Origin: Actinoplanes liguriensis
GTDB taxonomy: Bacteria > Actinomycetota > Actinomycetes > Mycobacteriales > Micromonosporaceae
Direction of reading: 5' to 3'
Assembly: GCA_000715855.1 (NCBI GenBank)
Contig: KL571338.1
Coordinates: 5,188 to 10,276 of the forward strand
Length of the DNA stretch: 5,089 nucleotides
The notes under the pieces are model-generated. The model was not told where the DNA came from and did not search any database. It worked only from the letters and a program-made list of their open reading frames with translations. The translations under genes and the position numbers were made by a program. Every line of letters begins with the position of its first letter. Positions within the stretch are counted from its first letter, which is position 1. Shown here piece by piece: positions 1 to 5,069 of this stretch.

Positions 1-1
1 C

Positions 2-160
2 GCCGTGCTCTCCGCGAACCAGACCGCCACCGACTCGAAGGCGTCCACCGTGACCACCCCGGTGGTGGCGGTCGTGGTCGTCGCGGCGTTCGGTGTCGCG
101 TTCCTGGTGACCCGCAAGATGTGGCCGAGCACCCCCCGCCGTCGCCGTCGCTACTACTGA
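2..160 (+). CDS. C-terminal fragment of a membrane-anchored protein, function unknown
   Basis: The 5' end lies outside the window. The visible part is 52 residues, read in the frame that ends at TGA 158-160. It begins with a Ser/Thr-rich polar stretch (about residues 1-19 of the fragment), followed by a hydrophobic Val/Ala-rich helix of about 17-18 residues (PVVAVVVVAAFGVAFLV). It ends in a strongly basic tail, RKMWPST then PRRRRRYY. A single C-terminal helix followed by a positive tail suggests an extracytoplasmic N-terminal part with its C-terminus in the cytoplasm (positive-inside rule). There is no LPxTG sortase motif. It could be a secreted protein with a C-terminal anchor or the last helix of a multi-pass protein such as a permease. 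The hairpin starting 8 bases after the stop supports this as the true gene end. The family is not recognisable from this fragment. Confidence 0.6.
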   Translation, partial: AVLSANQTATDSKASTVTTPVVAVVVVAAFGVAFLVTRKMWPSTPRRRRRYY

Positions 161-167
161 CCCCGGA

Positions 168-217
168 GCCGGCGCTCACGGCTTGAAAACGCCTTCGGCG
201 GAGCCGTGGGTGCCGGC
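168..217. terminator. Bidirectional hairpin terminator between convergent genes
   Basis: Bases 168-183 pair with 202-217 as a 16-bp stem that includes two G-T wobbles. A second small stem, 190-193 with 197-200, forms inside the loop. It starts 8 bases after the stop of the membrane protein and ends 17 bases before the stop of the convergent ATPase gene, where a shared terminator would be expected. There is no T-run on either side. This is common for high-GC actinomycete terminators but means the call rests on the stem and position only. Confidence 0.7.
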
Positions 218-234
218 CGGCGGGCGGGAGTGGG

Positions 235-1077
235 TCAGGCGGCGGTTTCGGAGCTGCCGGGGACGAGGGTGACCTCGCCGTCCAGGTGCTGGACGGTGAA
301 GAGCGTCCCCGGCGGGTAGGCGCCCAGGACCTCGGGCGGGAGCTGAACCGTGCCGTCGCCCGCGACCACCGCGAAGTCCTGCCCGTCGCGGCCTTCGGCG
401 CCGACCCGGCCGTCCCGGATCGTGACCGCCCGGCCGAGGCGCGCGCCGACCTCGTTGTCGTGGGTGACTACCACGATCGTGGTCTCCCGTTCCTGGTTCA
501 CCGTTTCGAGTGCGTCCAGCACCTCGTCCCGCCCGGCGGTGTCCAGCCGGCTGGTCGGCTCATCGACGAGCAGCAGCCCGGGACCGGTCGCGATGCCGAC
601 CGCGAGGGCGGCCCGCTGCCGGCCGCCGGGGGTCAGGTCGGCCAGCTTGCGACGGCCTTGACCAGGCAATCCGACCAGGTCGAGGATGCGGTCGGGATCG
701 TCGAGCTTGATGCCCCGGGTGTGCGCGGCACGGCGTTGCGCGAGCCAGATGTTGCGGTGCAGCGTGGCATACGGAAGCAGGTTGCGCGCCGCGCCCTGCA
801 GGACCACGCCGATCTCGGTCCCGCGCAGCCGGGAGATCTCGCTGTCGGCGAGCTTGCCCAGGTCGTATGTGCCGACGTTGATCCGCCCGGCGGACGGGCG
901 CATCAGCCCGGCGAGCAGCGCGATCAGGGTCGACTTGCCGGAGCCGGAGGGCCCGACCAGGGCGAGTGTCTCGCCCGGAGCAATGGAGAGATCGACCCCG
1001 GCCAGGGCCACCACGTCCCCCGCCTCGGCGCGGTAGATGTGCACCACGCGCCGGCACGCGACCGCCAGTCCGTTCAT
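235..1077 (-). CDS. ABC transporter ATP-binding protein (LolD/MacB/FtsE-like) with AbrB-like C-terminal tail
   Basis: A 280-residue cytoplasmic ATPase expected to hydrolyse ATP to drive a membrane permease; no permease is in the window. Visible motifs are Walker A GPSGSGKST (42-50), Q-loop Gln94 in VVLQ, Walker B LLLVDEP (168-174, catalytic Glu173), D-loop Leu178-Asp179 and H-switch His206 in VVTHD. The beginning (VVHIYRAEAGDVVALAGVDLSI) and the overall layout resemble LolD/MacB/FtsE ATPases, which work in export, lipoprotein release or cell-division systems. Two features are odd. The signature motif reads LTPGG (148-152) instead of LSGGE/Q. Residues 235-273, beyond the usual ATPase end, look like an AbrB/MazE beta-hairpin domain (D-G-T-V-Q-L-P-P-E, then P-P-G-T, then a strand ending in V-P). 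The ATG is preceded by no Shine-Dalgarno but by a leaderless-type -10 box. It is convergent with the upstream membrane protein and divergent from the PRPP synthetase gene. ATPase identity is secure; substrate unknown. Confidence 0.93.
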   Translation of the reverse strand: MNGLAVACRRVVHIYRAEAGDVVALAGVDLSIAPGETLALVGPSGSGKSTLIALLAGLMRPSAGRINVGTYDLGKLADSEISRLRGTEIGVVLQGAARNLLPYATLHRNIWLAQRRAAHTRGIKLDDPDRILDLVGLPGQGRRKLADLTPGGRQRAALAVGIATGPGLLLVDEPTSRLDTAGRDEVLDALETVNQERETTIVVVTHDNEVGARLGRAVTIRDGRVGAEGRDGQDFAVVAGDGTVQLPPEVLGAYPPGTLFTVQHLDGEVTLVPGSSETAA

Positions 1078-1083
1078 GAGAGC

Positions 1084-1089
1084 ACGCTA
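1084..1089 (-). promoter_or_regulatory. Leaderless-type -10 box for the ABC ATPase gene
   Basis: On the minus strand the hexamer is TAGCGT, fitting TANNNT. Its last T lies 7 bases before the A of the ATG at 1077, so transcription would start on or very near the start codon. No Shine-Dalgarno is visible, which agrees with leaderless translation, common in actinomycetes. I see no convincing -35 box. Confidence 0.45.
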
Positions 1090-1110
1090 ACGTCGACCGA
1101 GGTGTCCTGA

Positions 1111-1126
1111 CGACCCCATAGGGTCG
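1111..1126. repeat. Inverted repeat, candidate operator in divergent promoter region
   Basis: CGACCC and GGGTCG form perfect 6-bp arms around the 4-base centre CATA. The repeat ends 5 bases before the candidate -10 box of the PRPP synthetase gene and also lies upstream of the ATPase gene, so a regulator bound here could affect both promoters. It might equally be a chance GC-rich palindrome; no binding protein can be assigned. Confidence 0.4.
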
Positions 1127-1131
1127 CCTCT

Positions 1132-1137
1132 TAGCAT
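1132..1137 (+). promoter_or_regulatory. Leaderless-type -10 box for the PRPP synthetase gene
   Basis: TAGCAT fits TANNNT and is followed after 7 bases by GTG at 1145, the spacing of a leaderless transcript. A partial -35 match, CTGACG at 1107-1112, sits 19 bases upstream. An alternative -10 box, TAGGGT at 1119-1124, would instead give a short leader. There is no Shine-Dalgarno before either possible start. Confidence 0.45.
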
Positions 1138-1144
1138 GTGCCCC

Positions 1145-2083
1145 GTGCGTGACATCGCCGTTTTCACCGGATCCGCCCATCCCGAACTGGCCGCGGAGAT
1201 CTGCGAGCACCTCGGTGTGCCACTCCTGCCGACCCGGATCTCCCGGTTCGCCAACGATTGCATCGAGGTGCAGCTGGAGGGGAACTGCCGGGAACGGGAC
1301 GTGTTCCTGATCCAGCCGCTCGTCCCTCCGACCCAGGAGCACCTCGCCGAGCTGCTCTTCATGCTCGACGCCGCCCGTGGCGCGTCGGCCGGCCGGATCA
1401 CCGTGGTCCTGCCGCATTACGCCTACGCCCGCTCCGACAAGAAGGACGCCCCACGCATCTCGATCGGCGGCCGCCTGGTCGCCGACCTGCTCACCACCGC
1501 CGGCGCCAATCGGGTGCTGGCCATGACCCTGCACTCCCCGCAGGTGCACGGCTTCTTCAGCATCCCGGTGGATCACCTGCACGCGCTGCGCGAGCTGGCC
1601 CACCACTTCCGCGGCTACGACCTGAGCAACACCGTGGTGGTCTCCCCGGACCTGGGTAACGCCAAGGAGGCGGCGGCCTTCGCGCGCCTGCTGAACATCG
1701 AGGTGGCGGCCGGCGCCAAGCAGCGGTTCGCCGACGACAAGGTGGTGATCAACTCGATCATCGGTGAGGTCACCGACCGGGACGTGATCGTGCTGGACGA
1801 CGAGATCGCCAAGGGCAGCACGGTCTTCGAGCTGCTCGCCCGGCTGCGCGAGCGGAACGTCCGCAGCGTGCGGGTGGCGTGCACGCACGGCCTGCTCACC
1901 AACGACGCGGTGCAGCGGCTGGCCGCGGAGAAGGAGATCGAGGAGATCGTCTGCACGAACACGGTGCCGATCCCGCCGTCCAAGCGGCACGAGAAGCTGA
2001 CCGTGATCTCGGTGGCGTCGGCGCTGGCGGAGGCGATGCGCCGGATACACAACGGTGAGTCGGTGAGCGCCCTCTTCCAGTAA
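1145..2083 (+). CDS. Ribose-phosphate pyrophosphokinase (PRPP synthetase) homologue, divergent paralogue
   Basis: Prs-family protein of 312 residues; the family makes PRPP from ribose 5-phosphate and ATP in the cytoplasm for purine, pyrimidine, histidine, tryptophan and NAD synthesis. GTG 1145 is preferred over the in-frame ATG at 1136. Starting there, the N-terminus (VRDIAVFTGSAHPELA) aligns residue for residue with E. coli Prs (from memory), and a leaderless-type -10 lies 7 bases upstream. Visible landmarks are the ATP-region loop YARSDKK (94-100), LHSPQVHGFF with His130, VVSPDLGN, the catalytic-loop Lys192/Arg194, the PRPP loop LDDEIAKGST (217-226) and the typical C-terminus NGESVSALF. The fold and length are intact. 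Several contact positions differ from classical Prs: FANDC for FSDGE, RSD for RQD and DDEIAKGST for DDxIDTxGT. It may be an accessory paralogue with altered kinetics or substrate, with a standard prs elsewhere. I withhold the gene symbol for that reason. Confidence 0.9.
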   Translation: MRDIAVFTGSAHPELAAEICEHLGVPLLPTRISRFANDCIEVQLEGNCRERDVFLIQPLVPPTQEHLAELLFMLDAARGASAGRITVVLPHYAYARSDKKDAPRISIGGRLVADLLTTAGANRVLAMTLHSPQVHGFFSIPVDHLHALRELAHHFRGYDLSNTVVVSPDLGNAKEAAAFARLLNIEVAAGAKQRFADDKVVINSIIGEVTDRDVIVLDDEIAKGSTVFELLARLRERNVRSVRVACTHGLLTNDAVQRLAAEKEIEEIVCTNTVPIPPSKRHEKLTVISVASALAEAMRRIHNGESVSALFQ

Positions 2084-2112
2084 GAACCACCGGATTCCGC
2101 CGAACCCCCTGC

Positions 2113-2151
2113 ACGCCCATCACATAACACGAAAAATGTGTACATGGGTGT
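2113..2151. repeat. Nested inverted repeat in front of the hybrid kinase gene
   Basis: Outer arms 2113-2120 and 2144-2151 pair over 8 bp with one G-T wobble. Inner arms CACAT (2121-2125) and ATGTG (2136-2140) pair around a 10-base A-rich centre; a 3-base bulge, TAC, separates the two stems. The repeat is AT-richer than its surroundings and ends one base before the ATG at 2153. It could be an operator or a structured 5' leader controlling the kinase gene. It also covers the alternative starts GTG 2138 and ATG 2144, which makes those starts less likely. Confidence 0.4.
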
Positions 2152-2152
2152 C

Positions 2153-4063
2153 ATGGCTTACCCCCTCCGGTACGCGCTCGCCGACCTCGCCCTCGCGCTC
2201 AGCCGCGCCGTGGCGGAGCCGGCCGAGGTGCGATCCACTGCCGCCCGTGCCGCCGCCGACATGATCGGTGACGGCGCGGGCGTCCAACTGCTCCGCGACG
2301 ACGGCCGGTACGACGAGATCGCGTACCACCACCTGGAGGACGACCGCTCCGGCCCGCTGGCCCGGGTGCTGGATCGCGCCGGCCAGGCCCCCGACGACGA
2401 GTACTCCACCACGCTCGCCGCCAGCCGGCGCCCGATCGTGCTCGCCGGGGACTCGGCGGCCGCGCTGGCCCCGCCGGAGCACGGTGTCACGGCCGCGGTG
2501 CTGAGCCCGGTGATCGTCGACAACACGTACGCCGGATATCTGATTTTGACCCGTCACACGCCGGACGCCTTCTACTCGACACCCGAGACGATCCCGGAGG
2601 GGGTGCTGCAGCTCGACCCGGAGGGCGTGGCGACCTACGCCAACGAGCCGATCGGCGTGGTCCTCGGGATGCCCCGCAGCGAGCTGATCGGGGTGTCGCT
2701 GCGCGGCTTCCTGGACAATCAGGGGCAGAAGGAGCTGGACCGCCGGATCACCGAGTGCCGGCAGGGCCGCTCCACGGTCGGCGCGACCCGGATGATGCGC
2801 GCCGACGGCTCCCGGCGCAGCGTGCGGATGAGCATGATGCCGGTCCGCGACGACAACGGCGAGTTCGGCGGCGTGCTCTGCATGATCACCGACACCACCG
2901 ACCACATCGACGCTCGCGGTCTCAAGCGCCAGCTCGACCACCTGCGCCGGCTGGACAGCCTGGGCCAGCTGATCGGCGGCCTGTCGCACGACTTCAACAA
3001 CCTGATGACCGTGGTCGCCGGCTCGGCCGACATGATCCTGTCGCAGACCGACGAGGACTCGCCGCAGCACCAGCTGGCCAAGGACATCATGGACGCGGTG
3101 TCGACCGGCCGCACCCTCACCCACCAGTTGCTCGCGTTCGGCCGCAGCGAGGGGAACCGGCCGGAGGTCATCCCGATCCCGGACCTGCTCACCGACGTGC
3201 AGTCGCTCTTCTCCCGGACTCTCGGGGAGCGGATCGGCCTGGACCTGACGTTCGGCCCGGACGTCTGGCCGGTCAAGGCCGAGCGCGGCCCGCTCGAGCA
3301 GGCGCTGGTCAACCTCGCGGCGAACGCCCGGGACGCGATGCTGCACGGCGGCATGGTCCGGGTCGCGGCCACCAACGAGGTGGTCGAGCCGGGCCAGCTC
3401 GCCGAGGGCGCACCGACCGGCAAGCTGGTGCACCTGGTCGTCACCGACACCGGCGTCGGCATGGAGGAGGAGATCCGCAAGCGGGCCCTGGAGCCGTTCT
3501 TCACCACCCGGCCCACCGCGGCCGGCCTGGGCCTGGCCACCACCGCCGGCATCGTGCAGAACCTGGGCGGCCACATCGAGCTGGAGTCGCGGCCGCGGAT
3601 CGGCACGACGGTGCACATCTACCTGCCGGCCGCCGAGGAGCAGAAGCAGCCGGCCGGGGAGCGCAAGGACAAGTCGGCGGTGATCGGCCGGGTGCTGATC
3701 GTCGAGGACCAGCCGGATGTGGCCCAGCTCGTGCAGCGGCTGATCGCGCCGGCCGGCTACGAGATCGCGGTGGCCACCGACGCGCTGACGGCGGTCACCC
3801 AGGTGGCCTCGGGCGCCCGGCCGGACCTGCTGATCACCGACGTGGTGATGCCGACGATGACCGGGCCGGAGCTGGCCGGGGCGTTGCGCACGCACCAGCC
3901 GGACCTGCCGGTGCTCTACATGTCCGGTTACACCGCGGCGTCGCTCGGCCCGCAGCTGCACCTGGACGAGAACAGCATGCTGCTGGAGAAACCTTTCACC
4001 CGGTCGACGCTGCTGGGCGCGATCCGGTCGCTGTGCGGCCCGCAACCGAATCCAACGGGCTGA
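2153..4063 (+). CDS. Soluble hybrid sensor histidine kinase, GAF-PAS-HisKA-HATPase-REC
   Basis: A 636-residue signalling kinase counted from ATG 2153 (GTG 2138 and ATG 2144 are in-frame alternatives). There is no transmembrane segment or signal peptide, so it should sense a cytoplasmic cue. Order: GAF-like domain (about 10-140), PAS domain starting TIPEGVLQLDPEG (about 146-260), short helical linker, dimerisation/phosphoacceptor helix GGLSHDFNN with His279, and ATPase domain with N-box Asn391, G1 DTGVGM (Asp432), F-box EPFFTTRP and G2 GLGLA (458-462). Last comes a complete receiver domain with Glu518/Asp519, phosphoacceptor Asp563 in ITDVVMP, Ser591 in YMSGY and Lys613 in EKPF. The HDFNN H-box and fused receiver resemble CckA/NtrB-type hybrid kinases. 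All catalytic residues are present, so an active enzyme with an internal His-to-Asp relay is expected. It lies 69 bases after the PRPP synthetase gene with no clear terminator between, so read-through is possible. No output regulator or Hpt protein is adjacent. Confidence 0.93.
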   Translation: MAYPLRYALADLALALSRAVAEPAEVRSTAARAAADMIGDGAGVQLLRDDGRYDEIAYHHLEDDRSGPLARVLDRAGQAPDDEYSTTLAASRRPIVLAGDSAAALAPPEHGVTAAVLSPVIVDNTYAGYLILTRHTPDAFYSTPETIPEGVLQLDPEGVATYANEPIGVVLGMPRSELIGVSLRGFLDNQGQKELDRRITECRQGRSTVGATRMMRADGSRRSVRMSMMPVRDDNGEFGGVLCMITDTTDHIDARGLKRQLDHLRRLDSLGQLIGGLSHDFNNLMTVVAGSADMILSQTDEDSPQHQLAKDIMDAVSTGRTLTHQLLAFGRSEGNRPEVIPIPDLLTDVQSLFSRTLGERIGLDLTFGPDVWPVKAERGPLEQALVNLAANARDAMLHGGMVRVAATNEVVEPGQLAEGAPTGKLVHLVVTDTGVGMEEEIRKRALEPFFTTRPTAAGLGLATTAGIVQNLGGHIELESRPRIGTTVHIYLPAAEEQKQPAGERKDKSAVIGRVLIVEDQPDVAQLVQRLIAPAGYEIAVATDALTAVTQVASGARPDLLITDVVMPTMTGPELAGALRTHQPDLPVLYMSGYTAASLGPQLHLDENSMLLEKPFTRSTLLGAIRSLCGPQPNPTG

Positions 4064-4071
4064 ACGACATC

Positions 4072-4130
4072 GGCGGGGATTCGTGACGGTCCGGGGGTCA
4101 GTCCTCCCGGACCGTGCGAATCTGCCCGCC
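4072..4130 (+). terminator. Strong hairpin terminator after the hybrid kinase gene
   Basis: Three stacked stems share one axis. The core is 4086-4097 with 4104-4115 (12 bp, one G-T wobble, loop TCAGTC). Next outward is GATTCG 4078-4083 with CGAATC 4117-4122, then GGCGGG 4072-4077 with CCCGCC 4125-4130. Only 1-2-base bulges separate them. The structure begins 8 bases after the stop codon. No T-run follows, as often in actinomycetes. It should insulate the downstream Ser/Thr kinase gene from read-through. Confidence 0.8.
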
Positions 4131-4135
4131 AAGAC

Positions 4136-4165
4136 TTGCCAGTTCATACGGACAAATCGCAATAT
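4136..4165 (+). promoter_or_regulatory. Weak candidate promoter for the Ser/Thr kinase gene
   Basis: TTGCCA at 4136-4141 matches the -35 consensus at five of six positions. CAATAT at 4160-4165, after an 18-base spacer, is only a poor -10 match. The stretch from 4131 to 4165 is AT-richer than the surrounding DNA and follows a terminator, so a promoter is expected here, but the exact boxes are uncertain. Confidence 0.3.
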
Positions 4166-4201
4166 CTCGGGGCATTGCCGTCAGGCGGAAGGATCCCCGA
4201 G
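4166..4201 (+). promoter_or_regulatory. Leader hairpin enclosing the ribosome binding site of the Ser/Thr kinase gene
   Basis: CTCGGGG (4166-4172) and CCCCGAG (4195-4201) form a perfect 7-bp stem that ends two bases before the ATG. The purine-rich ribosome binding site GGAAGGA (4187-4193) lies in the loop, 10 bases from the ATG. A smaller GCC/GGC stem (4177-4179 with 4184-4186) could form inside. The stem could bring the Shine-Dalgarno closer to the start codon or restrict ribosome access; neither effect can be decided from sequence. Confidence 0.4.
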
Positions 4202-4203
4202 TA

Positions 4204-5069
4204 ATGCAGGATTCCACGGACAGCGAGCCACTTGCCGGACGGAGTGTCGGTAATTCCTACCGGCTCGTCAAACCGATCGGGCAGGGCGCGACCGGCACGG
4301 TCTGGGAAGGCGTGGAGAACGCCACCGGTGAACCGGTCGCGGTGAAGCTGCTGCACGAGAGCCTGCTGCGCCAGCCGCGGCTGGTCACCCGGTTCGTGCA
4401 GGAACGGACCATTCTCCTGATGCTCCGGCACCGCAACGTGGTCCGGGTGCGCGACCTGTTCAGCGTCGGCGAGACCCTCGGCCTGGTGATGGACCTGGTG
4501 GCCGGCGGCAGCCTGCGCGACCACCTCGAACGGAAACGGACCGTGGCGCCCGCCGAGGCCGCCCGGCTCGCCGCGCAGGTCGCCGACGCGCTGGCCGAGG
4601 CGCACGAGCTCGGCATCATCCACCGGGACCTCAAACCGGACAACATCCTGGTGCTCGAACGGGACGGGCGGCTGGACACCCGGCTGACCGATTTCGGCAT
4701 CGCACGGATCCTCAACGTGCCGAGCATGACCACGCCCAACGCGGTCGTCGGCACGCCGCACTACATGGCGCCCGAGGCGTTCCACGGCGTCACGCCGAGC
4801 CCGGCCACCGACGTGTACGCGCTGGGAGTGCTGCTCTACGAGCTGGTCTCCGGGCAGCCGCCGTACATGAGCGACTCGGTGCCGGAACTGATGCGCCTGC
4901 ACGCCCTGGGCAGCCCGGAACGCCGCCGCGGCATCCCCGACGAGCTGTGGAAACTGATCAGATCCTGCCTCTCCGCGAAGCCCCGCCAGCGCCCGTCGGC
5001 CGCCGCGCTCGTCCGTGACCTGCGGATGCTGGCCCGCAAGCTGGCCGGGACGCCCGCGCTGCCGCCGCC
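4204..5069 (+). CDS. Hanks-type Ser/Thr protein kinase (PknB-like), 3' end missing
   Basis: The first 288 residues of a eukaryotic-like kinase that phosphorylates Ser/Thr on target proteins. The catalytic domain (about 19-280) looks complete: glycine loop IGQGATGTV (25-33), ATP-anchoring Lys48 in VAVK, helix-C Glu67, catalytic loop HRDLKPDN (140-147, Asp142), metal-binding DFG (163-165), an activation loop with several Thr residues, P+1 GTPHYMAPE (183-191), TDVYALGVLLYEL and the late RPS motif. All key residues are present, so it should be active. The start is firm: ATG 4204 has GGAAGGA upstream and no earlier ATG/GTG in frame. The coding sequence runs into adapter at 5070, just as a Pro-rich linker (TPALPPP) begins. 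Any transmembrane helix or extracellular sensor is therefore lost. The CLLYTS that would follow is adapter translation, not protein. It is separated from the upstream hybrid kinase by a strong terminator, so it is probably its own transcription unit. Confidence 0.93.

Noticed and set aside
286..1110. Open frame of 274 residues on the plus strand opposite the ABC ATPase
   Set aside because: It is the complement of a gene with clear Walker motifs; its own translation has no domain and an antisense-like composition.
1136..1144. ATG 1136 as the start of the PRPP synthetase gene
   Set aside because: It would add three residues not found in the family alignment, and it overlaps the likely -10 box; GTG 1145 aligns exactly with the E. 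coli Prs N-terminus.
560..2050. Open frame of 496 residues on the minus strand spanning the PRPP synthetase gene and part of the ATPase gene
   Set aside because: It crosses two well-supported genes and a promoter region, has Arg/His-rich composition and no motif.
2138..2152. GTG 2138 or ATG 2144 as the start of the hybrid kinase
   Set aside because: Both lie inside the inverted repeat and have no ribosome binding site; ATG 2153 is the first start clear of it. They cannot be fully excluded.
2120..4162. Long open frame of 680 residues on the minus strand opposite the hybrid kinase
   Set aside because: The translation is Arg/His/Gln-rich and low in complexity with no recognisable domain, as expected for the antisense of a high-GC gene; the plus strand encodes a full multi-domain kinase.
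4144..4902. Minus-strand open frame of 252 residues opposite the Ser/Thr kinase
   Set aside because: It is antisense to intact kinase motifs (HRDLKPDN, DFG, APE) and has His/Arg-rich low-complexity content.
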